Shown here: piece by piece, positions 16,132 through 24,800 of the stretch
How positions within the stretch are numbered: position 1 is the first letter of the stretch
Layout: each line of letters opens with the position of its first letter
Assembly (NCBI GenBank): GCA_020631395.1
Contig: JAHDHI010000007.1
Span: 26,309 to 90,308 of the forward strand
Origin: Bizionia sp.
GTDB lineage: Bacteria; Bacteroidota; Bacteroidia; Flavobacteriales; Flavobacteriaceae
Length of the DNA: 64,000 nt
Direction: 5' to 3'
Program-made: the position numbers and the translations under genes
The notes under the pieces: model-generated
What the model was told of the DNA's origin: nothing
What the model saw: only the letters and a program-made list of their open reading frames with translations
The model's database searches: none

Positions 16132-19100
16132 ATGAGTTTTTTAAATTCAGTACTAAAGGTGTTTGTTGGCGACAAATCAAAACAAGATGTAAAAGCCATC
16201 ACACCCATAGTAGACAAAATCAAAACCTTTGAAGTCGCTTTGGAAGCTTTATCCCATGATGAGTTAAGAGCAAAAACGGTTGAATTCAAAGCTATTATAG
16301 CAGAAACGCGCAAGCCTTTCAACGAGAGAAAAGAAAACCTCTTGAAAGAGGCGGAAGCTACAGAAGACATAGACAGACGCGAAGACATCTATCAAGAAAT
16401 AGATAAAATAGAAGACGAATCCTACGAAGCTGTCGAAAAGACATTGAGTGACATTTTACCAGAAGCCTTTGCCGTTGTAAAAGAAACGGCAAAACGTTTT
16501 ACTAACAATACTGAAATTACAGTAACGGCAAGTCCTTTCGACAGAGAGATTTCCGGAAACAATGCCTATGTCACTTTGGATGGAGACAAGGCCACATGGG
16601 CAAACTCTTGGGATGCAGCAGGTAAAGCCATTACTTGGGACATGATTCATTACGATGTACAACTTATAGGCGGTATCGCAATGCATCAAGGTAAGATTGC
16701 AGAAATGCAAACTGGGGAAGGAAAAACATTGGTTGCAACATTACCAGTATACTTAAATGCCTTGGCAGAAAAAGGAGTACACTTGGTAACCGTCAATGAT
16801 TACTTGGCAAAGCGTGATAGTGCTTGGATGGCTCCAATATTTCAGTTCCATGGAATGAGTATCGATTGCATCGATTACCACCAACCAAATAGTGATGGTC
16901 GTCGCAAAGCATACAATTCGGACATTACATATGGTACAAACAACGAATTTGGTTTTGACTACCTACGTGACAACATGTCCAATTCCCCGGAAGATCTAGT
17001 GCAACGTCCACACCACTATGCCATAGTCGATGAGGTCGATTCCGTATTGGTTGATGATGCAAGAACACCATTGATAATCTCTGGGCCAATACCACAAGGA
17101 GACAGACATGAGTTTACGGAATTGAAACCAAAGGTAGAAAACATTGTTTCCGTGCAACGCAAACATTTGACCCAAGTTTTGGTTGAAGCCAAAAAGCTCA
17201 TTGCAGATGGAGATACCAAAGAAGGCGGTTTTCAATTGCTAAGGGTATACAGAGGTATCCCCAAGAACAAAGCCTTGATCAAGTTTTTAAGTGAAGAAGG
17301 AATCAAGCAATTGTTGCAAAAGACCGAAAACTTCTACATGCAAGACAACAACCGTGAAATGCCAAAGGTTGACGAGGAACTTTACTACGTAATAGAAGAA
17401 AAAAACAATCAAATAGAGTTAACGGACAAAGGTATAGAGTTCCTTTCTGGAAAAGAAAACCCTAACTTCTTCGTGATGCCAGAAATCGGTATCGAAATCG
17501 CCAAGATAGAAGCTCAAGGCCTATCTTCTGAAGAAGAAGCTACTCTAAAAGAAGACTTATTTAGAGATTTCGGAATAAAATCCGAACGCATACACACCCT
17601 CAATCAATTGTTGAAGGCTTATGCTTTATTTGAAAAAGACAACCAATACGTTGTCATGGAAAATAAGGTAATGATCGTAGATGAGCAAACTGGCCGTATC
17701 ATGGATGGTCGTCGCTATAGCGATGGATTACACCAAGCAATAGAAGCAAAAGAAAATGTAAAAATCGAAGATGCCACGCAAACATTTGCAACAGTAACCC
17801 TTCAAAACTTCTTTAGAATGTACCGTAAATTATCTGGTATGACAGGTACAGCGGTAACAGAAGCAGGCGAGCTTTGGGAAATATACAAGCTGGATGTCGT
17901 GGAGATTCCGACAAACAGACCAATTGCACGTCACGACAGGGAAGATTTGGTATACAAGACCAAGCGTGAAAAATACAATGCGGTAATAGACGAAGTTACC
18001 AAACTGTCCCAAGAAGGACGTCCAGTTCTTATTGGTACAACCAATGTGGAGATTTCAGAATTACTGGGCAAGATGTTGTCTATTAGAAAAGTACCCCACA
18101 ACGTATTGAATGCCAAATTACACAAAAAAGAAGCAGACATCGTTGCTGAAGCTGGACAACCTGGCCAAGTAACCATTGCAACGAACATGGCTGGTCGTGG
18201 TACCGACATCAAATTGAGCGATGCAGTAAAAGCAGCCGGAGGATTGGCCATTGTTGGTACTGAGCGCCATGATTCTCGTCGTGTAGATAGACAGTTGAGA
18301 GGTCGTTCTGGTCGCCAAGGTGATCCAGGAAGTTCTCAATTCTATGTCTCTTTGGAGGACAACCTAATGCGTCTTTTCGGAAGTGAACGCATTGCCAAGA
18401 TGATGGACAAGATGGGACTTAAAGAAGGAGAAGTCATTCAACACTCCATGATTTCAAAATCCATAGAGCGTGCTCAGAAAAAAGTAGAAGAAAACAACTT
18501 TGGTGTACGTAAGCGCCTATTGGAATACGATGATGTAATGAACTCTCAACGTGAAGTGGTCTACAAACGTCGTCACCACGCTTTGTTTGGAGAACGTCTT
18601 CGTGTGGATCTCGCAAATATGATCTATGATACTTCAGAAGGTATTGCAGAAACCAACAAAGAGGCCAATGACTATAAAAATTTCGAATTCGAATTAATTC
18701 GTTATTTTTCCATGTCCTCCCCTATTTCCGAAGACAACTTTGGAAAACTATCTGCCACAGAAATTGCGCAACAAGTATACAAAGCCGCTTTTGACCATTA
18801 CAAGGCCAAAATGGAGCGCAATGCAGAAGTAGCATTTCCAGTGATCAAAGACGTATACGAAAACCAAGGAGACAAATACAAACGTATCGTAGTACCATTT
18901 ACTGATGGAAAGAAAACGTTGCAAGTCGTTACAGATTTAGAACGTGCGTATGAATCCATGGGTAAAGAACTGGTAACGGATTTCGAAAAGAACATTACAT
19001 TGGCCATCATCGATGATGCTTGGAAAACGCATTTACGTAAAATGGATGAATTGAAGCAGTCTGTACAATTGGCGGTTCACGAGCAAAAAGATCCTTTGTT

Positions 19101-19488
19101 GATTTATAAGTTCGAAGCGTTCGAATTGTTCAAGGCAATGATCGATCAGGTGAACAAAGATGTCATTTCATTCTTATTCAAAGGAGAATTGCCAACGGAA
19201 AACTCCAACACCATTAGCGAAGCAAAACAAGTTCGTAAAAAGGAGAACCTACAAACTCAAAAAGATGAAATCCCCAATCTAGATGAGCGTTCTGCACAAA
19301 ACAGAGCTGCGGGGAATACACAACGTCAACCGCAAGTTGTCGAAACCATTGTTCGTGACCAACCAAAAATTGGTCGTAACGATCGTGTCACCATCAAACA
19401 TGTCATGAGCGGAGAAAACAAGACCGTGAAATACAAACAAGCAGAACCTTTGATCTCCAAAGGAGAATGGGTTTTGGTTAACGAATAA
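16132..19488 (+). CDS. secA: Preprotein translocase ATPase SecA
   Basis: The start is ATG 16132 (MSFLNSVLKVFVGDKSKQD), giving 1118 residues, clearly longer than the 901 of E. coli. Walker A MQTGEGKT (192-199) and the DEVD box (300-303, AIVDEVDSVLVDDARTPLI) form NBD1; MSGMTGTA-type and TNMAGRGTDI segments and QLRGRSGRQGDPG mark NBD2. About 200 residues between DEVDSVLVDDARTPLI and MDGRRYSDGLHQAIEAKE form an enlarged substrate cross-linking domain, known in Bacteroidota SecA. The C-terminus has no cysteine cluster, so the zinc/SecB-binding tail is absent. SecA drives preproteins through SecYEG and feeds the T9SS cargo encoded nearby. An intrinsic terminator follows. Confidence 0.97.
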   Translation: MSFLNSVLKVFVGDKSKQDVKAITPIVDKIKTFEVALEALSHDELRAKTVEFKAIIAETRKPFNERKENLLKEAEATEDIDRREDIYQEIDKIEDESYEAVEKTLSDILPEAFAVVKETAKRFTNNTEITVTASPFDREISGNNAYVTLDGDKATWANSWDAAGKAITWDMIHYDVQLIGGIAMHQGKIAEMQTGEGKTLVATLPVYLNALAEKGVHLVTVNDYLAKRDSAWMAPIFQFHGMSIDCIDYHQPNSDGRRKAYNSDITYGTNNEFGFDYLRDNMSNSPEDLVQRPHHYAIVDEVDSVLVDDARTPLIISGPIPQGDRHEFTELKPKVENIVSVQRKHLTQVLVEAKKLIADGDTKEGGFQLLRVYRGIPKNKALIKFLSEEGIKQLLQKTENFYMQDNNREMPKVDEELYYVIEEKNNQIELTDKGIEFLSGKENPNFFVMPEIGIEIAKIEAQGLSSEEEATLKEDLFRDFGIKSERIHTLNQLLKAYALFEKDNQYVVMENKVMIVDEQTGRIMDGRRYSDGLHQAIEAKENVKIEDATQTFATVTLQNFFRMYRKLSGMTGTAVTEAGELWEIYKLDVVEIPTNRPIARHDREDLVYKTKREKYNAVIDEVTKLSQEGRPVLIGTTNVEISELLGKMLSIRKVPHNVLNAKLHKKEADIVAEAGQPGQVTIATNMAGRGTDIKLSDAVKAAGGLAIVGTERHDSRRVDRQLRGRSGRQGDPGSSQFYVSLEDNLMRLFGSERIAKMMDKMGLKEGEVIQHSMISKSIERAQKKVEENNFGVRKRLLEYDDVMNSQREVVYKRRHHALFGERLRVDLANMIYDTSEGIAETNKEANDYKNFEFELIRYFSMSSPISEDNFGKLSATEIAQQVYKAAFDHYKAKMERNAEVAFPVIKDVYENQGDKYKRIVVPFTDGKKTLQVVTDLERAYESMGKELVTDFEKNITLAIIDDAWKTHLRKMDELKQSVQLAVHEQKDPLLIYKFEAFELFKAMIDQVNKDVISFLFKGELPTENSNTISEAKQVRKKENLQTQKDEIPNLDERSAQNRAAGNTQRQPQVVETIVRDQPKIGRNDRVTIKHVMSGENKTVKYKQAEPLISKGEWVLVNE

Positions 19489-19514
19489 AAAATCTATAAC
19501 TTATTATTATAAAA

Positions 19515-19544
19515 AAACTGAAGCTTAATAGCTTCAGTTTTTTT
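19515..19544 (+). terminator. Intrinsic terminator of secA
   Basis: AAACTGAAGC-TTAATA-GCTTCAGTTT, a perfect 10-bp stem with 6-base loop followed by T run. Confidence 0.9.
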
Positions 19545-19699
19545 ATGTTCCTAAATGTAATATGATGGCTGACATTCCTATTCAGAACCAATACGCTAAG
19601 TATATAACAAATCTCCTTTGCAACTTCATTATAAACGCTTAGTAAAACTATTAAGCTTTCCTCGTACAGAAAACATCCCCTTCTTTATTAATTACATTT

Positions 19700-21931
19700 T
19701 TATTTTGCAACCATTATTCTTTTAGTCAATACATTGTCTTTCAATAGCACCTTGACTAAATACATTCCTGAAGACAAATCAGTCAATTGCAATGTAAAGT
19801 TGTGTTTACCTTCACCAAATTCTTTTACTCGAACTAATTCTTTTACTTGTTGACCTGATAAATTATACAATATAATTTGCACAGAACTTGGTTTGTCCAA
19901 TTGTAAGTTCAAAGTTGTTTGTGACTGTGTAGGATTTGGATAAATGGTTAGGGTAGATGAATGCTCTTCTGAGAAATCACTTTCCTCATTTTCAATTTCT
20001 GTTCTCGTATCATTAGAGCCTGATGAACGGAAATAATTATTGTCATTCCACTTGCAAAAGGGATCTTCGATCATAGCTTCGTACAAACTACCTGCCTTGG
20101 CATTGAATCCTGCTTTCATTGTAATGGATTCTTTGGCCTTGTGTATTGCATGCCCTCGAACTGCTTTTTGATCATATGTCGTCACCTCTCCATTGATGGT
20201 CGTTTCTGAAACAATCGTATTGCCAAACAGTCGAATGGGCTCTAGATCCGAACCTATCTCTGTATTCCCTATCCCAGGCAAGTGTAGGGGGTACTCTGAC
20301 AAATAGTCTTCAGAGAAAGGAAACCCTATGTTGTTTTCCGGTGCATCCACATCATAATATGCCTTGTTGGGATGATAGAGAAGATGATAGAGGTTATAGG
20401 CCAACATATAATCCATTCCATTGTGTGCTCCATAATCTTTTTCATGACCATTTCGATTTGGAGTGCCATTGGAGATCCATGGGCGATCCCACTTCATAGA
20501 AGCTCTCCAACGTACGTGAGGGTAATAGTCTTCATTGTAATAACTAGGCGAATTGCATGGTGCCAATCCCAACTCCCTACTCATTTTTGCTTGATAGCTG
20601 GCATCTATGGATGATGCAGATTGGCCATAGAGTATCGCAGCTGCCATTGGATAAAAAGAGTCCGCATACTGCATGCTCTGATTGTTCATATGCTCAACTT
20701 CCCACAGAGGGGCAAACTCTGAAGTAATGGCAACTCGCATGCCCAACACAAAGTTATAATGCAAATCATAGGGTTGCAAGAGTTTCATATAAAAGTTATA
20801 GAATGACCCCCAAACAATGAGATCTCTCGGCAAGCTAGGGAGAAAAGGTACTGGATATGCACCGGATTCTCCTGCTATCTTTAAACAAGATAAGGTCATC
20901 GGGTAAATAAAGCCAGCAGTATGCCCACCATAGTGATTATTAATTTCAAAAGGCGGGCATAATGGAATAATCATATTCCGAGTGATGTTTGGCAGGACTG
21001 TATTTAAAATGTTCATAGCCATATGCCCTGCCATATGCTTGATGTTGTTCCCATTGAAAAGCGTATTGTCTGGGATGAGTTTCGTAATGAATCGAAGTCC
21101 AAACAAAATCCCTATGATTTGATCTTGACTCAAGGTTGCATAGCCATTTCTCACATCGTACTCATGCTGGGTTGGAGACACATCTGAAGCTATGCCGGCA
21201 TGTGTACCGTCCTTAATACCACAAGCCACTTGATGTCCAACAACAGCTCCATAACCTGAATGCGTAGGGTTTCCCGGAACCGTAGGTACACGATACTCTT
21301 CCCAAAAATCATAGGGGGCATCTTCTCGTACCATAAGTCCAGTATAACCACTGTGATTAATAACAGGAGGAGTCGTAGGACAAGTCATTTGTCGTTCGAT
21401 CCATCTATTGGCAGTCATATCGAGTCGACGTGCAGCTTGCAAGGCAAGATATAGTTCTTCCAGTGTTTTTTGAGCACGCTGTGTTTGACCATTGTTGACA
21501 AGGAGCTTGTACTCCGTAGCCAACAATGCAAAATAATTCCCTAGCCTGTAAGTAGCATCCCCACCATATCTAACTACTTCAATGATGTTAGGCGCTCCAG
21601 GTATGGTTCCAGGGTGTCTAACATTAACAGGTTGCATACCACAACCTATACTGTCCAGAGTAGCGTATTTATACCACGGATCTACACCATCCGCTGGAAT
21701 CGAAAACCCTGCTTTGGTATATAATCCCCTTCTAGTGAAATTGGCGGAAGTACTAGGTTCTTCCCAATCAACGAAGTCGCCGATACCGTCTCCTTCCCAA
21801 TCGACTCTCACATATTGTTTGTAAAATCGTTCTCTATGAGTCCAATACTTATAAAACAATTCATAATCTTGTGCTTGCAAGCTCATTGAAGCCATAAAAC
21901 AAAGAATGAACACCATTGGTAACCTTTTCAT
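19700..21931 (-). CDS. Secreted T9SS-sorted protein of unknown function, 743 residues
   Basis: A signal peptide (MKRLPMVFILCFMASMSLQAQ) opens the protein and a type A T9SS sorting domain closes it (LTIYPNPTQSQTTLNLQ... LSSGMYLVKVLLKD...). Before that, near residues 590-635, TTYDQKAVRGHAIHKAKESI with MKAGFNAKAGSLYEAMI resembles the '3-coathanger stack' beta repeats often found ahead of T9SS tails. The first ~570 residues, rich in Trp, Tyr, His and Asn, form a helical-looking globular part with no family I recognise. Its ATG overlaps the stop of the preceding exported protein by 4 bases (21928-21931), so the two are made together and probably act together at the cell surface. Confidence 0.85.
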   Translation of the reverse strand: MKRLPMVFILCFMASMSLQAQDYELFYKYWTHRERFYKQYVRVDWEGDGIGDFVDWEEPSTSANFTRRGLYTKAGFSIPADGVDPWYKYATLDSIGCGMQPVNVRHPGTIPGAPNIIEVVRYGGDATYRLGNYFALLATEYKLLVNNGQTQRAQKTLEELYLALQAARRLDMTANRWIERQMTCPTTPPVINHSGYTGLMVREDAPYDFWEEYRVPTVPGNPTHSGYGAVVGHQVACGIKDGTHAGIASDVSPTQHEYDVRNGYATLSQDQIIGILFGLRFITKLIPDNTLFNGNNIKHMAGHMAMNILNTVLPNITRNMIIPLCPPFEINNHYGGHTAGFIYPMTLSCLKIAGESGAYPVPFLPSLPRDLIVWGSFYNFYMKLLQPYDLHYNFVLGMRVAITSEFAPLWEVEHMNNQSMQYADSFYPMAAAILYGQSASSIDASYQAKMSRELGLAPCNSPSYYNEDYYPHVRWRASMKWDRPWISNGTPNRNGHEKDYGAHNGMDYMLAYNLYHLLYHPNKAYYDVDAPENNIGFPFSEDYLSEYPLHLPGIGNTEIGSDLEPIRLFGNTIVSETTINGEVTTYDQKAVRGHAIHKAKESITMKAGFNAKAGSLYEAMIEDPFCKWNDNNYFRSSGSNDTRTEIENEESDFSEEHSSTLTIYPNPTQSQTTLNLQLDKPSSVQIILYNLSGQQVKELVRVKEFGEGKHNFTLQLTDLSSGMYLVKVLLKDNVLTKRIMVAK

Positions 21932-22863
21932 ATTCTTGCTTGTTTTAGTTTTTTCAATGTTGCCTTCAAGGAACTATTTTCCGTTTTCAAGTCTTGCAAT
22001 TCCTGATTCATTCTTGTCACCTTCTTGTCCATTTCTATCATATGGAGAAACAATTCCTCTATTTTTTCTTGTTGGTTGATGGTGATGGATTTCAGTTCCA
22101 AACCTTCTTCTTCCAAGGTCGCAGCGGATGGCGTATTGTGCAAGTGCCCTTCTTTTTCAATGTACTGTTCCACCTCTGTCAGTGGTTTGAGGTCATAGTC
22201 ATCTTCAAAGACATAATCACACCAAGTCCCTGCACAAAGTTCAACTTTGACTTCCTCAGTTTTGAGCCCGCCTTTAACATACAATCGATAACGTTCGCCT
22301 ACTGCATTGAGTTCTGGTGTAAAATTGTCTGTTCCGATACCAACAATGTTATCGTGCTTGATGGCAAATACATGATTGTATTGGTTTCCCATTCGCTTGG
22401 TTATGTAGAAACCTTCTTCCCCAGAAACCCTTGCATCGATAGACCATATGGGATAGTTTCCATTGTCGAATTCGATCTTGGGAGTATTTCCCCCAAGGCT
22501 ATTCGCCCAGTTGTTGACCAAGCGTAATTTTGGCTCATAGGATTGTATTTGAGCATTTCCAGTGACATGTAATTGTTCCAAGGGATTGCTAGTTCCTATT
22601 CCCACATGCCCATAATTGGTCCAACGCAAGACTTCTTTGAAGCTACCATTTTCAGTAGAACCCAGATAACCTCCTCCATAACCCGCTAACTCAACGCCAT
22701 TTACACCACTAAAACCAGACCATTTCAGATAGTGATAATTATCGCTGCTTGCGCGCAAACGAAATTCGGAATTATTAAGATAGGCACCAGAAGATAAGTT
22801 TACTTGTGACCATGAAGAAAATGTGACGAGTATGGATACTCCGATAAAAAATAATCGTTTCAT
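21928..22863 (-). CDS. Exported fibre-like protein with C-terminal coiled coil
   Basis: The start is ATG 22863 (MKRLFFIGVSILVTFSSWSQ, a signal peptide), giving 311 residues. The middle contains HVGIGTSNPLEQLHVTGNA, the short beta motif common in phage tail-fibre-like and trimeric surface proteins of Bacteroidota, and a second VGIGTDNFTPE. The end (about residues 245-311) is a heptad-rich coiled coil (LELKSITINQQEKIEELFLH, then MNQELQDLKTENSSLKATLKKLK), suggesting trimerisation. No T9SS tail and no chaperone peptidase motif is visible. Translationally coupled to the 743-residue T9SS protein. Confidence 0.8.
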   Translation of the reverse strand: MKRLFFIGVSILVTFSSWSQVNLSSGAYLNNSEFRLRASSDNYHYLKWSGFSGVNGVELAGYGGGYLGSTENGSFKEVLRWTNYGHVGIGTSNPLEQLHVTGNAQIQSYEPKLRLVNNWANSLGGNTPKIEFDNGNYPIWSIDARVSGEEGFYITKRMGNQYNHVFAIKHDNIVGIGTDNFTPELNAVGERYRLYVKGGLKTEEVKVELCAGTWCDYVFEDDYDLKPLTEVEQYIEKEGHLHNTPSAATLEEEGLELKSITINQQEKIEELFLHMIEMDKKVTRMNQELQDLKTENSSLKATLKKLKQARI

Positions 22864-23100
22864 AATAATGATTTTGTTTATTTTGAAAATTAATAGATGA
22901 CGACCATACTTTTTAGTTTTAAAGTATAGGCTAAATAATTTTGACGCATGCAATTCAAAATTATTTTAAAAAGCCTATTCTCATCTATTCAAACTTCTGA
23001 AATTCCCCTATTGACTTCCAAGCTGTCATTCATCTCAAATGAAGCAATGCTTTTTTTCGAAAAAAGCACAGCTCCATTCTTTGATCGTATTTTAAGCATA

Positions 23101-23142
23101 AAAAACAAGGCAGGAGGTAGTAACTCTCCTGTCTTGTTTTTT
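23101..23142 (+). terminator. Strong bidirectional hairpin
   Basis: AAAACAAG-G-CAGGAG pairs with CTCCTG-T-CTTGTTTT (15 bp with one G-T pair) around a 9-base loop, with A run before and T run after, so it can terminate on either strand. No gene ends just upstream on the plus strand. Confidence 0.75.
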
Positions 23143-23259
23143 ACTTTGGGCCATGACAATTCAACCTTCTTAATTTTTTCTTTCTATCATTGCTTAGAGG
23201 TCATCATATGGACAACTCAATCAATGTCTGAAAAGTATTTTCATATTCGTATGAAATGA

Positions 23260-23288
23260 AACAAGCCTCTTAATAGAGGCTTGTTTTT
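23260..23288. terminator. Hairpin terminator after the lipoprotein gene
   Basis: AACAAGCCTCT-TAAT-AGAGGCTTGTT, a perfect 11-bp stem, T run on the plus side (to 23288) and a weaker TTTC-ATTT on the minus side. On the minus strand it lies about 97 bases after the lipoprotein stop at 23385. Confidence 0.75.
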
Positions 23289-23384
23289 TATAATTTCAAT
23301 AATATTATATCTTTTTCAAACACCAATTGACCAATTCAATGTAAAATAATACTGTCACAATCAATCGTTCAACATAGTTCTTTC

Positions 23385-24242
23385 TTAAGAGTCTTGTTCT
23401 GTAAACCTTTCCTTGTCAGCTTTTCCCTTTTTTTTGATTTCGGAGTACAATGCCATCAATATCACATAATCATCCTTTACCCAATCTCCTGTGGACTGAC
23501 CTTTATATACCCCATCTTTGCCAAGATAACTGTTGAACAAGTAATAAGCCTTCATAGCATCTGCTTCATCATAAAAACAATTGATCCAGAGTTTACTAAT
23601 TCTATTTTTCTTGATTGCTCCTATGCCACCTTGAAATACCTTTATCAACCCTTTGGAGTGCTCGAATGAAAATACAGTCTCATTTCTTTCCAAAGAAGCG
23701 TTTAGAAGATAAGCATAGTGCAATATGTAATTCAACAAGCGACTTCTTATTTCTTCATTGGTTTCTTTTTTCTGTGGCTTTTGTCTCCATCTGTTGTTAT
23801 CTGAATAAAATGGATCCATCTTGTAATCCCTCACCTTTGTTGCTTCCTCTATAAACCTCAGTTCCGTATTGGTATTGTCGTCGTTATACATGCTGAATGT
23901 AAGACGACTAACATCACTCTCTTCTTCATAGTCGGTCAACTCCAATTCCATGTTTCCATATTTGAGTTTTTTCTTTTTAAGAAATGACCATTTCCCATAA
24001 TTTGTCTCATACCCCTTTAATTCGGTATAAGACGAGTCTGGATAAAAATGCAGTATCGACCCTTTGGACAGTAGCTCGCTTCCTGTTACACCATCCGCAT
24101 CCTCTTCCGAACCTTCATCATTCACAGTTACTACTTCAGACAATCTCCAAGATCCTATCAATTTACTTTTATCCAATTTTGCAGATGAACCACATGAACT
24201 AAAAAGGACAACAATTGCACATAGTAGGTATATATTCTTCAT
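23385..24242 (-). CDS. Lipoprotein of unknown function
   Basis: A 285-residue predicted lipoprotein: MKNIYLLCAIVVLFSSCGSS with lipobox LFSSC. Residues 22-120 (KLIGSWRLSEVV..., ...YGKWSFLKKKKLKYGN...) resemble the lipocalin-like fold of small Bacteroidota lipoproteins, where GSWRL marks the first strand; the C-terminal half is mixed helical and unrecognised. It has a good promoter 80 bases upstream and a terminator downstream, so it is probably monocistronic. Function unknown. Confidence 0.75.
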   Translation of the reverse strand: MKNIYLLCAIVVLFSSCGSSAKLDKSKLIGSWRLSEVVTVNDEGSEEDADGVTGSELLSKGSILHFYPDSSYTELKGYETNYGKWSFLKKKKLKYGNMELELTDYEEESDVSRLTFSMYNDDNTNTELRFIEEATKVRDYKMDPFYSDNNRWRQKPQKKETNEEIRSRLLNYILHYAYLLNASLERNETVFSFEHSKGLIKVFQGGIGAIKKNRISKLWINCFYDEADAMKAYYLFNSYLGKDGVYKGQSTGDWVKDDYVILMALYSEIKKKGKADKERFTEQDS

Positions 24243-24325
24243 AATAGCATATAATTTAAGTTAGTTTGGGGCAAACAATTTATGAATAATGAAGTATGAT
24301 TTCAACATTCATAGTTGTTCGTATA

Positions 24326-24355
24326 CAAATCTAATGGAATTTTGGTAAATCCAAA
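24326..24355 (-). promoter_or_regulatory. Promoter of the lipoprotein gene
   Basis: On the minus strand TAGATTTG (24326-24333) with TTTG (24352-24355) 18 bases upstream, an exact fit to TAnnTTTG/TTTG. The leader before ATG 24242 would be about 80 bases. Confidence 0.7.
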
Positions 24356-24478
24356 ATTTTTTTGCTGCTACTACATATAATCTGATTGTTATTTTTTGAA
24401 ATTGCTACATTGGACTCGACTGTGAGTTACGATGTGATTTCTAGAGCTTAAAATGTCAAAAAAAAAGAAGTTACACGG

Positions 24479-24654
24479 CAGTCTCCAAAAGGAAATTGTT
24501 GGGACAATGCTGTAGCTGAAAGTTTTTTTAAAAACCTAAAACCTAGATGGCATGCAAAAACCATTACAAGGTGCATTCTGATGTTGAGCTATGAATGCTT
24601 AAGTGAATAGAGGCTTGGTACGATAGAAATAGAAAGCACTCGGTTTTGAATTAC
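24479..24654 (+). pseudogene. IS3-family transposase remnant (OrfB C-terminus)
   Basis: Frame 1 from 24479 reads QSPKGNCWDNAVAESFFKNL, the very conserved IS3-family DDE region around the last catalytic Glu (AVAESFF). It hits a stop at 24608, and the next frame from 24607 continues IEAWYDRNRKHSVLNY, the conserved end of the same transposase (YIE.WYN..R.HS.LGY). So the gene is truncated at its 5' side and frameshifted. The rest of the 24.24-24.80 kb gap gives no further readable transposase, and I could not identify clear terminal repeats, though the sequence at 24760-24790 is where a right end would be expected. Confidence 0.85.
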
Positions 24655-24800
24655 AAAACCATAAACTAGCAGCATGATCTTAACCAAGTGTTCATTTTTT
24701 TGTTGCTTATACAGCTTTCATATGAAAGAGAAGAAGGCATTAGGTAGTAAAGTGGCGATTCAACTAGATAAAATGTTGCACTCGACATAAATATCAATTG

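Larger units (their letters stand above)
22864..23384. other. Intergenic region with two hairpin terminators
   Basis: 521 bases between two minus-strand genes. I see two strong hairpins (listed separately) and no credible gene: the one long frame (22948-23259, plus) runs through the first hairpin and has no family resemblance. Confidence 0.6.
24243..24800. other. Intergenic region carrying promoter and IS3 scar
   Basis: 558 bases with no intact gene: the lipoprotein promoter (24326-24355), then the decayed transposase piece (24479-24654), then about 145 bases of AT-rich sequence in which I see nothing else. Confidence 0.7.

Noticed and set aside
22948..23259. 103-codon plus-strand frame
   Set aside because: It runs straight through a terminator hairpin (23101-23142), has no promoter-like box and no recognisable motif.
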